A stretch of 24,174 nt of DNA from a virus. Positions 14,875 through 21,430 of the stretch are shown here, in pieces (within the stretch, counting starts at the first letter, position 1; every line of letters begins with the position of its first letter). A model generated the notes under the pieces. The model made no database searches, had not been told where the DNA came from, and worked only from the letters and a program-made list of their open reading frames with translations. A program made the translations under genes and the position numbers. Where the stretch lies: the IMG/VR virus record IMGVR_UViG_3300046009_000733, positions 1-24,174 of that record, one strand, 5' to 3'.

Positions 14875-15203
14875 TATGCAATCTCGCTTCCAAATAGATT
14901 AAATGCTATTGTTGCTGTACTAGAGAATACAGTTACAACATCAGTAGCATCTAAGGTTATTCCTAAAGTTAAAGTTTGTGTATCTTGTGGAGCAATACTT
15001 GCATCATAAGCAATATAATGTTTATTTTCTAAAGTTGCTCCATTTGGTCTGACTGCTAATCTATATGTAGCAGGTGCAGCACCTATGTTAGCCACCGTAA
15101 TAGTTGATATTACAGTTTCTGTAGCCGAAGGCACGGTATATGCCGTTGTTGCTGTTGTTGCTGCTGGGTTTACCTGACCCAGGACTTTATATGTTGCAGC
15201 CAA
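14874..15203 (-). CDS. small beta-sandwich virion protein, paralogue-like of 12730-13032
   Basis: A 109-residue protein starting at TTG 15203. No ATG is available near the N terminus, but GGGAG lies 6 nt upstream, which supports the TTG. It contains AYTVPSATETVISTITVANI, the same Y-T-x-P then N-x-strand pattern as the gene at 12730-13032, and ends in beta strands (STATIAFNLFGSEIA). It lies between the fibre and the adhesin, so it may be a fibre-connecting or decoration protein. Confidence 0.6.
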   Translation of the reverse strand: MAATYKVLGQVNPAATTATTAYTVPSATETVISTITVANIGAAPATYRLAVRPNGATLENKHYIAYDASIAPQDTQTLTLGITLDATDVVTVFSSTATIAFNLFGSEIA

Positions 15204-15204
15204 G

Positions 15205-16914
15205 TTAGGCTCCCATCAGTAGTAGTGGACTAAATGTTTCACCCTGCGCTGTTCCTGTTGAAGCAGAGGTGATTCTACCGTAAGCATCTACGGTAATAGT
15301 AGAAAGGGTGTAAGTTCCTGTAGTTACACCAGTTGTGTCCAGGGCTAAGGTTACAGAACCAGAGGTTCCTCCACCTGTTAAGCCAGTACCAGCAGTTACG
15401 CCAGTAATGTCACCTGGGTTAGGTGCTATCCAAGCAAGTCCTGAAGTTGTTGCAGATGATACAGATAATACATAACCATCAGTTGCTGCAACTGTAAGAG
15501 CCACAGGGGTAGATGCTGTGCTTGCAGATATTAATGAACCCTTGCCAGCAAGGATTGACTTATCAATAAAGTTAGATGTGTCAGGTGCTACAAGGTCCCA
15601 AGAGGAACCGTTGTAAACTTTCATTGCATTAACTACAGAGTTAAAGTAAAGAGCACCAGTTATTAAAGCCCCACCATCATTATCAACAGTTGGGTCAGAA
15701 GTCTTACTTCCTAAATATCTATCATCAAATTGGTCATAAGACGCGGCAGCACTTGTTGCGCTAGTTGCTGCAGCCGTAGCGGAAGCAGCAGCGCTGGTAG
15801 CACTAGTTGCTGCGGCACTTGCTGAGGTAGCAGAAGATGTGGCTGAGTTAGCAGCAGATGTTGCGGAAGTAGCAGCAGCAGATGCAGATGTGGCTGAACT
15901 TGTAGCACTTGTATCGGCTGATGTTGCACTTGTAGAAGCAGCAGATGCTGAGTTAGATGCAGACGTAGCACTAGTTGCTGCAGCAGAAGCGGAGTTAGAA
16001 GCGCTGGTTGCTGATGTGGTTGCAGCCGTTGCTGACACTGACGCAGAAGAAGCAGATGTAGCAGCAGCAGTTGCACTTGCAGCAGCACTTGTAGCAGATG
16101 TTGCTGCTTCGGTAGCACTTGCTGCAGCAGATGCTGCGCTTGTAGCAGCAGCCGTGGCTGAGCCAAGAATTGCATCTACATAATCTTTTGGAGTAGCAGA
16201 TGATGAAACCATACCAGCACTAGATAGACCAGTAATAACTGGTGAACCTGAGATAGTAGGGCTAGTTAAAGTTTTATTAGTTAATGTTTGAGCAGCGTTA
16301 GCAATAACTACAGTACCTGTTGTATTAGGTAAAGTAATTTCATTATCTTGTGTAGGTTCGGCTACTGTAAGAGTTGTTTCGTGAGCATCTGCAGTTGAGC
16401 CTTCAAAAACAATACTTGCCCCAGCAGATGGTGTACCTGTAAATGTTGGGTTAGAAATTGTAGGGCTAGTTAAAGTTTTTAAAGTAAGAGTTTGTGCTTT
16501 ATCTGTACCTACTACGTCACCTTCACCTGAGCCAATACCGTGCATTGTATGACCAGTACCACTACCATCATTATAATAAGCAGTTGCTTCAGCGTGTAAA
16601 TTAGCATCACGGAAGTCACGACCAATTGCCATATGTCGTACTACTGCACCTGCTGAGTGGTCTTGAGCACCACCAACAGTATCTACGCTTCTAGTTATTG
16701 TAAAAGTATTAGTGCTAGGGTTAGCGGTAGCATCTACAATTTCTTCAAGCGCTGTATCTGGGTCAATTACTAATGTAAATGTACGACCTGCTGGAATTGT
16801 CTGAGCACCTAATAGTGCTGTACCTGATACTACAGTTATAGACGAAGCACCAGAAGTAATTGCTGCTGTTAATGTAGTTTGTTGTGAGCGAGATGAGTAT
16901 TGGCGTATTGTCAT
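15205..16914 (-). CDS. tail fibre with Ala/Ser/Thr-rich stalk
   Basis: A 569-residue protein. The N-terminal 100 residues are a beta domain (SSRSQQTTLTAAITSGASSI and a RHMAIGRDFRDANLH segment). Two copies of an AQTLT-x-KTLTSPTIS repeat lie at residues of about 140-155 and 208-223. Residues 252-393 are almost only Ala, Ser and Thr and probably form a long helical stalk of a trimer. After that comes FDDRYLG with GALYFNSVVNAMKVYNGSSW, a tail-fibre signature, then a Gly/Thr-rich beta C terminus ending SPLLLMGA. It recognises or reaches the host surface. Start ATG 16914 follows AGGAATATAA. Confidence 0.8.
   Translation of the reverse strand: MTIRQYSSRSQQTTLTAAITSGASSITVVSGTALLGAQTIPAGRTFTLVIDPDTALEEIVDATANPSTNTFTITRSVDTVGGAQDHSAGAVVRHMAIGRDFRDANLHAEATAYYNDGSGTGHTMHGIGSGEGDVVGTDKAQTLTLKTLTSPTISNPTFTGTPSAGASIVFEGSTADAHETTLTVAEPTQDNEITLPNTTGTVVIANAAQTLTNKTLTSPTISGSPVITGLSSAGMVSSSATPKDYVDAILGSATAAATSAASAAASATEAATSATSAAASATAAATSASSASVSATAATTSATSASNSASAAATSATSASNSASAASTSATSADTSATSSATSASAAATSATSAANSATSSATSASAAATSATSAAASATAAATSATSAAASYDQFDDRYLGSKTSDPTVDNDGGALITGALYFNSVVNAMKVYNGSSWDLVAPDTSNFIDKSILAGKGSLISASTASTPVALTVAATDGYVLSVSSATTSGLAWIAPNPGDITGVTAGTGLTGGGTSGSVTLALDTTGVTTGTYTLSTITVDAYGRITSASTGTAQGETFSPLLLMGA
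15739..16164 (-). repeat. Ala/Ser/Thr codon micro-repeat encoding the fibre stalk
   Basis: About 426 nt made of near-identical short units encoding A-T-S-A-x-S-A-type steps. The periodic GCN/TCN/ACN codons keep other frames open on both strands, giving spurious ORFs. Such tracts expand and shrink by recombination and slippage, so stalk length may vary between related phages. Confidence 0.75.
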
Positions 16915-16922
16915 TTATATTC

Positions 16923-17846
16923 CTATCGGGCGCTGTAATGAACTCGTGGGGGATATTGGTTCTGTTGTTTACTGCGTTCTTCATTAAGACGCTGGGTATA
17001 CAAACCAAAGAGTTGTCGGACTGCGTTATTGCTAGCACCGAACGGACGCTTAGCGTCAATCTCATCAGCCTGTGGGCTGTATTGAGCAGCACGGGCTGGG
17101 TCTAGATATTGCAATAATCTATACGCAGCACCAAGAATAACTACATCTTTAACACTAGATGGTAGTCCTGTTTGTGTAGCAAAGTCTTGGCTAGTAGAAG
17201 TAAACACTGAAGGCGCTGTTGCATACATAACCTTTACAGTTCTACCAGCAATAATTACATCCCCAATAGTTATGGTTTGGCTATTAGAACCCCAGGTTGT
17301 GACATCCGCAAATGGGTCAAATGACCAACGATTAACACGAATCCATTCTTTAGTAGGACCAATGTCCTGCCAAGATACAGATAAGATATTTTCTACATAT
17401 AAATCTTGAAATTCATATGTAGTTACAGCAGCATTATATGTAAATGTAGTTTGTTTAGTAGCAAATACCGCACCACCAACTGCGTGGATAGTGTCATTAA
17501 TAGCCTTCTTAATACTATCCCTAGGAAAAATTGGGCTAACAGTTACCTTTGCATCAACAGCGTGGGTAGTAGCAGTAGTCCCAAGATAACCACGACCATA
17601 CGGAGATACAGTCGCAGTATTAGCAACACGGTCTACATTGTCTACCCATAACAATTCATCATCAATTTCAACAATACCTTTACCTAAGTCTTGTGTAGAT
17701 GCAAGGCTAAGAATTAATGGTGATGAACTTGGAGAAGTAGTTGTAGTTACTGCAGAATTTAAATATGTAGAACGGTCTTGTTGATAGGTATATCCAGATA
17801 AATTAATCTGAACTTCATCCATCATTTGTGCAAGGGTATATGTCAT
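16923..17846 (-). CDS. putative head-tail connector / adaptor protein
   Basis: A 307-residue protein beginning MTYTLAQMMDEVQINLSGYT. It has a helical N terminus, a beta-rich insertion with EIDDELLWVDNV (a common capture of a phage beta domain), then PRDSIKKAINDTIHAVGG, a helix typical of phage adaptor proteins, and a helical end with AAYRLLQYLDPARAAQYS. Placed after the capsid and small-protein genes and before the fibres, it best fits the ring that joins the portal to the tail, like T7 gp11 in function. Start ATG 17846 has AAGGAG upstream and overlaps the next gene upstream by 4 nt. Confidence 0.6.
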   Translation of the reverse strand: MTYTLAQMMDEVQINLSGYTYQQDRSTYLNSAVTTTTSPSSSPLILSLASTQDLGKGIVEIDDELLWVDNVDRVANTATVSPYGRGYLGTTATTHAVDAKVTVSPIFPRDSIKKAINDTIHAVGGAVFATKQTTFTYNAAVTTYEFQDLYVENILSVSWQDIGPTKEWIRVNRWSFDPFADVTTWGSNSQTITIGDVIIAGRTVKVMYATAPSVFTSTSQDFATQTGLPSSVKDVVILGAAYRLLQYLDPARAAQYSPQADEIDAKRPFGASNNAVRQLFGLYTQRLNEERSKQQNQYPPRVHYSAR

Positions 17847-18118
17847 AAGTCTATGCTCCTTAAAGCATCAGTTGGAGAAAGTCCTGTAGTACCAGCAAGT
17901 TCATTACAAATACCACCTAATGCTTTATAGTTATTAGGTTGACGGTTAGTATCTGCTTTTTTATTTAACGCAGCAATTAAGGCTAAGCCAGTTGTTTCTG
18001 CATAAGCATTGGCTGCAGCAGTTGGGGCTTTATATGCTGATATTGCTGGATATGTTCCGCCATTAGCCAAGCGATTAAGTTCGCTAGTAAATGAACTACC
18101 TGCTGTGCCTGTTGCCAT
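17843..18118 (-). CDS. small helical protein of unknown function
   Basis: A 91-residue protein, rich in Ala, Thr and Gly at the N terminus and helical in its second half (YAETTGLALIAALNKKADTN). It starts in a TAATG with the upstream gene and ends in an ATGA with the connector gene, so it belongs to the tight structural operon. It may be a head-completion or connector accessory protein. No family is recognised. Confidence 0.6.
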   Translation of the reverse strand: MATGTAGSSFTSELNRLANGGTYPAISAYKAPTAAANAYAETTGLALIAALNKKADTNRQPNNYKALGGICNELAGTTGLSPTDALRSIDL

Positions 18119-18354
18119 TATCTATACCTTGCCGTTTTCTTTGCTATGGATTTTGGTTGTTTAACAAACTGCTTACCTTTTTTGTTACCTTCAGCCTTAG
18201 CCTTATTAGTTGCAGCCTTTTCTGCTGCACTTAAATTAGCCCAGGCTTTTTTAGGCAAATATCTTTTTTTACCTTTAGATGGTTTACCATCTGAAGTTGT
18301 CCACTTTTGTTTAGTCCAGTCTTTTAAAGACTTCTGTGATTTAGCCAATGCCAT
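18118..18354 (-). CDS. DUF5872-like lysine-rich protein
   Basis: A 78-residue, strongly basic protein with the pattern KSLKDWTKQKW, then SDGKPSKGKKRYLPKKAWANL and a closing KKTARYR. The W-x-K-Q-K-W and K-R-Y-L-P-K-K-A stretches match my memory of the DUF5872 family, found in phages and some large viruses. The function is unknown; the high charge suggests nucleic acid binding. It shares 1-nt TAATG overlaps with both neighbours. Confidence 0.7.
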   Translation of the reverse strand: MALAKSQKSLKDWTKQKWTTSDGKPSKGKKRYLPKKAWANLSAAEKAATNKAKAEGNKKGKQFVKQPKSIAKKTARYR

Positions 18355-18542
18355 TACTTGTAGCCACCGCCTCGCTTTTTATATTCAACAGCAAGTAGTT
18401 GAGCCTTACGGGCTGACCATTCTCCTGGGTCTCCACCCTTAGAACCAGCCTTAATCTTTTTAAACAATGCTGCTCTCATACCAGGTTTAGTATAATTACC
18501 AGCCTCATTAACTTTAGACTTTGTTTTCTTTTTGGCTACCAT
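18354..18542 (-). CDS. small lysine-rich phage protein with KxGxWSARKAQ motif
   Basis: A 62-residue basic protein: VAKKKTKSKVNEAGNYTKP, then MRAALFKKIKAGSKGGDPG and EWSARKAQLLAVEYKKRGG. The last stretch is a recurring pattern that I associate with small proteins near phage capsid genes, often next to DUF5872 and DUF6321 members as here. Gene starts at ATG 18542, overlapping the upstream gene by 7 nt. It probably contacts DNA or RNA inside the virion or in the cell; that is inference. Confidence 0.7.
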   Translation of the reverse strand: MVAKKKTKSKVNEAGNYTKPGMRAALFKKIKAGSKGGDPGEWSARKAQLLAVEYKKRGGGYK

Positions 18543-18826
18543 TTTACTTTATCTGCCCAGTATGCAGCAGACATTTTTCCTTTAGCAATATTTTTAGAGT
18601 GTCTAGCCTTAAAAGATTTACGTTTCATTTTCATTCTGTCAGACTCTCCAGCCTTCGGAGCACCTGCAGTCTTAGCACCTTGCTCACCAAACCTAATAGT
18701 TTTTACCTGACTACCTTCTTTAGCCACAACAACGTGTGATTTAGTTGGATGATTAGGTGTGCGTTTAGGTTTATTAAAACCAGACACGCCCGCTCTAGCG
18801 AGTCTTGAGTCCTTTTTCTTTTCCAT
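18536..18826 (-). CDS. DUF6321-like lysine-rich phage protein
   Basis: A 96-residue basic protein beginning MEKKKDSRLARAGVSGFN, with PNHPTKSHVVVAKEG, TIRFGEQGAKTAGAPKAGES, KSFKARHSKNIAKGKMSAAY and WADKVKW. This order matches a widely spread phage and large-virus family I recall as DUF6321. The start is ATG 18826, or ATG 18835 (three residues longer); both lie inside the preceding gene in another frame. It ends by overlapping the next gene by 7 nt. The function is unknown. Confidence 0.75.
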   Translation of the reverse strand: MEKKKDSRLARAGVSGFNKPKRTPNHPTKSHVVVAKEGSQVKTIRFGEQGAKTAGAPKAGESDRMKMKRKSFKARHSKNIAKGKMSAAYWADKVKW

Positions 18827-18947
18827 ATTCCCCATACTTTCCCAGAACTGCTTTGACAGTTCCATCTTTACGGAGTCTTACAATCATTCCGTTTTTAATC
18901 TGTATTGGATTAAAGCCATCGTGTCGTTTATATTGACCTGATGACAT
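18795..18947 (-). CDS. small basic protein, 50 aa, of unknown function
   Basis: Read directly from the minus strand: ATG 18947, 51 codons, stop TAG at 18795-18797. Product MSSGQYKRHDGFNPIQIKNG continued by MIVRLRKDGTVKAVLGKYGE and a basic tail. A strand-turn pattern with V-R-L-R-K-D-G-T-V-K-A-V suggests a small beta unit. Its start overlaps the upstream stop by 1 nt (TAATG), and it overlaps the DUF6321-like gene by 32 nt. Coupling and protein-like composition support a real gene. Confidence 0.7.
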   Translation of the reverse strand: MSSGQYKRHDGFNPIQIKNGMIVRLRKDGTVKAVLGKYGEYGKEKGLKTR

Positions 18948-19126
18948 TACTTTTTCTTTGCTTTGCCTTTAACCTTTTTAAGGTTAGGGTTTTTCTTTTT
19001 GGCTGCAGCAGATGCTTTACGGGCACCGCTGGCCAGAATTGCACCAGCGGATTCCATAGAAATACCCTGCTTTTTAGCAATAGATTTTTGGGCTGCTTTA
19101 AAGCCCATACCTTTTTTAGCCTTCAT
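18947..19126 (-). CDS. small lysine-rich protein, 59 aa
   Basis: Read directly from the minus strand: ATG 19126, 60 codons, stop TAA at 18947-18949. Product starts MKAKKGMGFKAAQKSIAKKQ, has GISMESAGAILASGARKAS, and ends in an extremely basic NPNLKKVKGKAKKK tail. About 18 of 59 residues are Lys. It overlaps the upstream gene by 4 nt (ATGA) and the downstream gene by 1 nt. The middle helix resembles a helix-hairpin, so binding to nucleic acid is plausible. Confidence 0.7.
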   Translation of the reverse strand: MKAKKGMGFKAAQKSIAKKQGISMESAGAILASGARKASAAAKKKNPNLKKVKGKAKKK

Positions 19127-19389
19127 TTCTTGCTGCCCTTTTTGTATTTAAGGTATTCATTAATTTCATCTGAACGAGTACCTTCTCTACCGCTTAGTAC
19201 TGATTGAGCCAACTCTTTAAGTTGTCTATCCCAGTTTTTGCTAGAACGATTTAGATTTTTTTTGGCTAACATTTCATCATCTGGATTACCACCACGGGCA
19301 TCATACTGAGCAGATACGCTAGTACCCCAAGCAGTTGGAATATCCCGTGCTTCACGGGCTACTCTTTTGATTCTATTACCGATACTCAT
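19123..19389 (-). CDS. small basic protein of unknown function
   Basis: An 88-residue protein starting at ATG 19389 (MSIGNRIKRVAREARDIPTA), with a helical Arg/Lys-rich start, a SVSAQYDARGGNPDDEMLAK middle and a helix-forming end EINEYLKYKKGSKK. It lies between two small Lys-rich genes and starts just 2 nt after the previous stop. No family is recognised; the charge pattern suits a virion or DNA-contact protein. Confidence 0.65.
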   Translation of the reverse strand: MSIGNRIKRVAREARDIPTAWGTSVSAQYDARGGNPDDEMLAKKNLNRSSKNWDRQLKELAQSVLSGREGTRSDEINEYLKYKKGSKK

Positions 19390-19391
19390 TA

Positions 19392-19538
19392 TTACTTCTT
19401 CTTACCCATTTTTTTCATTGACATTTTCTTGTCTGACTTTTTCATAGTCATTTTCTTACCTGACTTCTTGGCTTCTTTCTTTGCCATAGCCATACCTTTT
19501 TTGTCGTAAGCAAACTTCTTTCCATTTACCATTGGCAT
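19392..19538 (-). CDS. very small Lys/Met-rich protein, 48 aa
   Basis: Read directly from the minus strand: ATG 19538 with AGGAG 7 nt upstream, 49 codons, stop TAA at 19392-19394. Product begins MPMVNGKKFAYDKKGMAMAK and then repeats units such as K-K-M-x-M-K-K. By count 19 of 48 residues are Lys and 9 are Met. A composition this extreme suggests DNA condensation or RNA binding, not an enzyme. The strong ribosome binding site supports expression. Confidence 0.75.
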   Translation of the reverse strand: MPMVNGKKFAYDKKGMAMAKKEAKKSGKKMTMKKSDKKMSMKKMGKKK

Positions 19539-19539
19539 T

Positions 19540-19851
19540 TTATGCTCCTATTTCTTTCATTATCGCTGCTGTTTTTTTGTTTATATGTTTTGCTGGTGGC
19601 ATTTTGTTACCGTCATACGGCTTACCTAATGTTTCACTAGCCTTTACTGCCTCTTGAATCTTCGCCATAGAAGTTCCATTTGGCTGAATACCCTGGGCTC
19701 TCGCCTCTTTATAGGCATTCAATTCTGCGTTAAACGCTTTGTTAGGCATAGACCTACGACTATCAGCGTCTCCAGTATTCATCTGTAAAGATAATCCTTT
19801 ACATCCAAAACAAGTATCTACTGGTTCTGGATGATATTCCCAATGTTTCAT
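19540..19851 (-). CDS. small phage protein with a CxxC pair, unknown function
   Basis: A 103-residue protein beginning MKHWEYHPEPVDTCFGCKGL, with one C-x2-C knuckle, then helical segments (AFNAELNAYKEARAQGIQPN, MAKIQEAVKASETLG) and a basic tail KHINKKTAAIMKEIGA. Similar small proteins accompany capsid genes in actinobacteriophages, in my memory. One CxxC alone could bind zinc with a partner or as a dimer. It overlaps the upstream gene by 4 nt (ATGA) and ends 1 nt before the next start. Confidence 0.65.
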   Translation of the reverse strand: MKHWEYHPEPVDTCFGCKGLSLQMNTGDADSRRSMPNKAFNAELNAYKEARAQGIQPNGTSMAKIQEAVKASETLGKPYDGNKMPPAKHINKKTAAIMKEIGA

Positions 19852-20120
19852 AATGCAGTAAAATTACTTTCTGTTACTCCAACATTGCCTGCTATTAATC
19901 TTGCTTTAGTAGCATCATCTACTGTGTGGTTATAACCACCTTGATAAATTTCTGGATATGTTGCATAGTCAGAATCTTGTAAATAACGTACCTGTGCATA
20001 GTCACCATCTAGTTCTCTAACAATAGTTATACCACGGTCTATTTTATAAAAATGAAATAACCGAGATTGACCAGCGGGACCTTCTTCTACTGTTGGTGTT
20101 TTAAATAGCCATTCGGTCAT
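19848..20120 (-). CDS. small virion-associated protein of unknown function
   Basis: A 90-residue protein from ATG 20120, which has AGGAGG five nucleotides upstream; a longer frame to 20156 lacks such a site and crosses a hairpin. It starts MTEWLFKTPTVEEGPAGQSR and contains LFHFYKIDRGITIVRELDG, DYATYPEIYQGG, and a helix with DDATKARLIAG. It is the first gene after the major capsid gene and shows a common phage pattern of a small beta-rich head-associated protein, but the family is not certain. Confidence 0.65.
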   Translation of the reverse strand: MTEWLFKTPTVEEGPAGQSRLFHFYKIDRGITIVRELDGDYAQVRYLQDSDYATYPEIYQGGYNHTVDDATKARLIAGNVGVTESNFTAL

Positions 20121-20144
20121 AAGTCCTCCTAATGAACTCACCGC

Positions 20145-20182
20145 AAGATACTGCAACGTATTCGCCGTTTAAACAGTATCTT
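20145..20182 (-). promoter_or_regulatory. hairpin in the gap after the capsid gene
   Basis: A perfect 9-bp stem (20145-20153 with 20174-20182) with a further inner 4-bp pairing (20155-20158 with 20166-20169) sits in the 74-nt gap after the capsid stop. No U-run follows on the minus strand, so it is not a plain intrinsic terminator; it could protect the abundant capsid mRNA or tune readthrough. Confidence 0.5.
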
Positions 20183-20194
20183 ACAGTCAATCAA

Positions 20195-21397
20195 CTAAAG
20201 AGCAGCGATTGAAGAACCTGTTTCAATACGATACAACGCTTCCTCACGATAGCGAGCAAAGCCAAGTACGCCGTACCAACCCATTGGGCGGAAGCGCATC
20301 AACTTGTCGGTTACGTTACCGATAACGATGTGTGGTTCTTCTGCTACAGCCTCAGCAATTGCTTGCTGTCCGCATAGCAGAGTATCAAATACACGGGTTA
20401 CTGGAGTTACAGTAACAGTTGCACCTACAGTAACAGCAGCAGTATTTGCTGTGTTTACAGTAATTGTTGTAGTTGAACCAGTTGTGCTAATTGCAGAAAT
20501 TAATGCACCTGAAGCAATACCTGTTGCAGCAATCTTATCGCCAACTTCTGCACGAGAAGCAATGACGGAAGATGAAGCAACTCCTATTGTAAATCCTGCT
20601 GAAGTACCAGCAACAGTTGCTGTTGTAGTTGCAAGAGCAGATTGGTCTGCACCATTTTTAGCAGATGGGATACGTGAAGACTCTACGAAGAATGCGCCTT
20701 CGTAATCTCCAATTTCACCAGCCCAGATATTATCAACGGCAGGTGCTGATTGTGCGTGAACAAAGTTCCAGCCCAAGTTACCAGATTCTGCACGAAGGTC
20801 GTGTGAAACTTCTGGGTGAATACCACACCAGTAGTATGAACCACGACGAGCCTTTGCCTTATTGGCACGTAACTTAGCAACAGCCTTGCGGATGTCTGCT
20901 GAGTCAATTGTGTCAGAGGCAGTGATAGTTGCTGTAGATGTACGGCTTCCACCGTAAATTACATTTGTTCCGCCAGTTAAAGTTGAAGACACAACTGCAT
21001 CAATAGAATCAGCAAGGTTATATGCAATAATATTTGCAATTGCTGGGTCTACATCTGCAAGTGAGAACAACTCAAGTGCACGGGTTACTAGGACTGCATT
21101 ACCATACTCGTTAAGAGTAATGGTTACTGAAGTCGGTGTTGAGAGCGCTACTGCATCTGGGTCTGTTGTCTCAGATAAAGTAGAGGTCTTTTGGTCTAGG
21201 TCAACATAGCGTTGTAAAACAACTGTTGAGCCTGGAAAAGCCTGACGGGCAGGACGTTTGTCTGCGACAGAACGAAGTAGTGGTTCTGAACGGAGAGCAA
21301 ACTCTAGAAGGCGGTCATATGCCTTCTGTACGAGACCTGCGCCACCAGTGGTACCTCCAAGAGAGGAAGCACCTGTATCTGTATAGGCGTTTGCCAT
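20195..21397 (-). CDS. major capsid protein, N4gp56-like, with inserted beta domain
   Basis: A 400-residue protein from ATG 21397, preceded by GGAGGTGA (complement of 21406-21413) at spacing 8; a TTG at 21415 is inside this region and is not used. The HK97-like order is visible: MANAYTDTGASSLGG N-arm with YDRLLEFALRSEPLLRSVAD, PGSTVVLQRYVDL, LNEYGNAVLVTRALEL, then ADIRKAVAKLRANKAKARRG and FVHAQSAPAVDNIWAGEIGD, typical of the N4gp56 family. Residues of about 249-334 form an extra Thr/Ala/Val-rich beta domain. The core resumes at RVFDTLLCGQQAIAEAV. It forms the capsid shell. Confidence 0.85.
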   Translation of the reverse strand: MANAYTDTGASSLGGTTGGAGLVQKAYDRLLEFALRSEPLLRSVADKRPARQAFPGSTVVLQRYVDLDQKTSTLSETTDPDAVALSTPTSVTITLNEYGNAVLVTRALELFSLADVDPAIANIIAYNLADSIDAVVSSTLTGGTNVIYGGSRTSTATITASDTIDSADIRKAVAKLRANKAKARRGSYYWCGIHPEVSHDLRAESGNLGWNFVHAQSAPAVDNIWAGEIGDYEGAFFVESSRIPSAKNGADQSALATTTATVAGTSAGFTIGVASSSVIASRAEVGDKIAATGIASGALISAISTTGSTTTITVNTANTAAVTVGATVTVTPVTRVFDTLLCGQQAIAEAVAEEPHIVIGNVTDKLMRFRPMGWYGVLGFARYREEALYRIETGSSIAAL

Positions 21398-21405
21398 TGT
21401 TTGCG

Positions 21406-21413
21406 TCACCTCC
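21406..21413 (-). promoter_or_regulatory. strong ribosome binding site of the major capsid gene
   Basis: GGAGGTGA on the minus strand, eight bases before ATG 21397. It is among the best matches to the anti-SD sequence in the window, fitting the need for high expression of the capsid protein, and it decides between the ATG and a TTG 18 nt upstream. Confidence 0.8.
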
Positions 21414-21430
21414 AAGTGACTATGAACGGA

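Noticed and set aside
15711-16183. Long open frames on both strands inside the fibre gene, such as Ala/Val/Asp-rich and Leu/Gln-rich products
   Set aside because: They arise from the A/S/T codon repeats, have single-residue-type bias and lack start signals.
20145-20182. Hairpin after the capsid gene as an intrinsic terminator
   Set aside because: No U-run follows the stem on the minus strand, so it is listed only as a hairpin.
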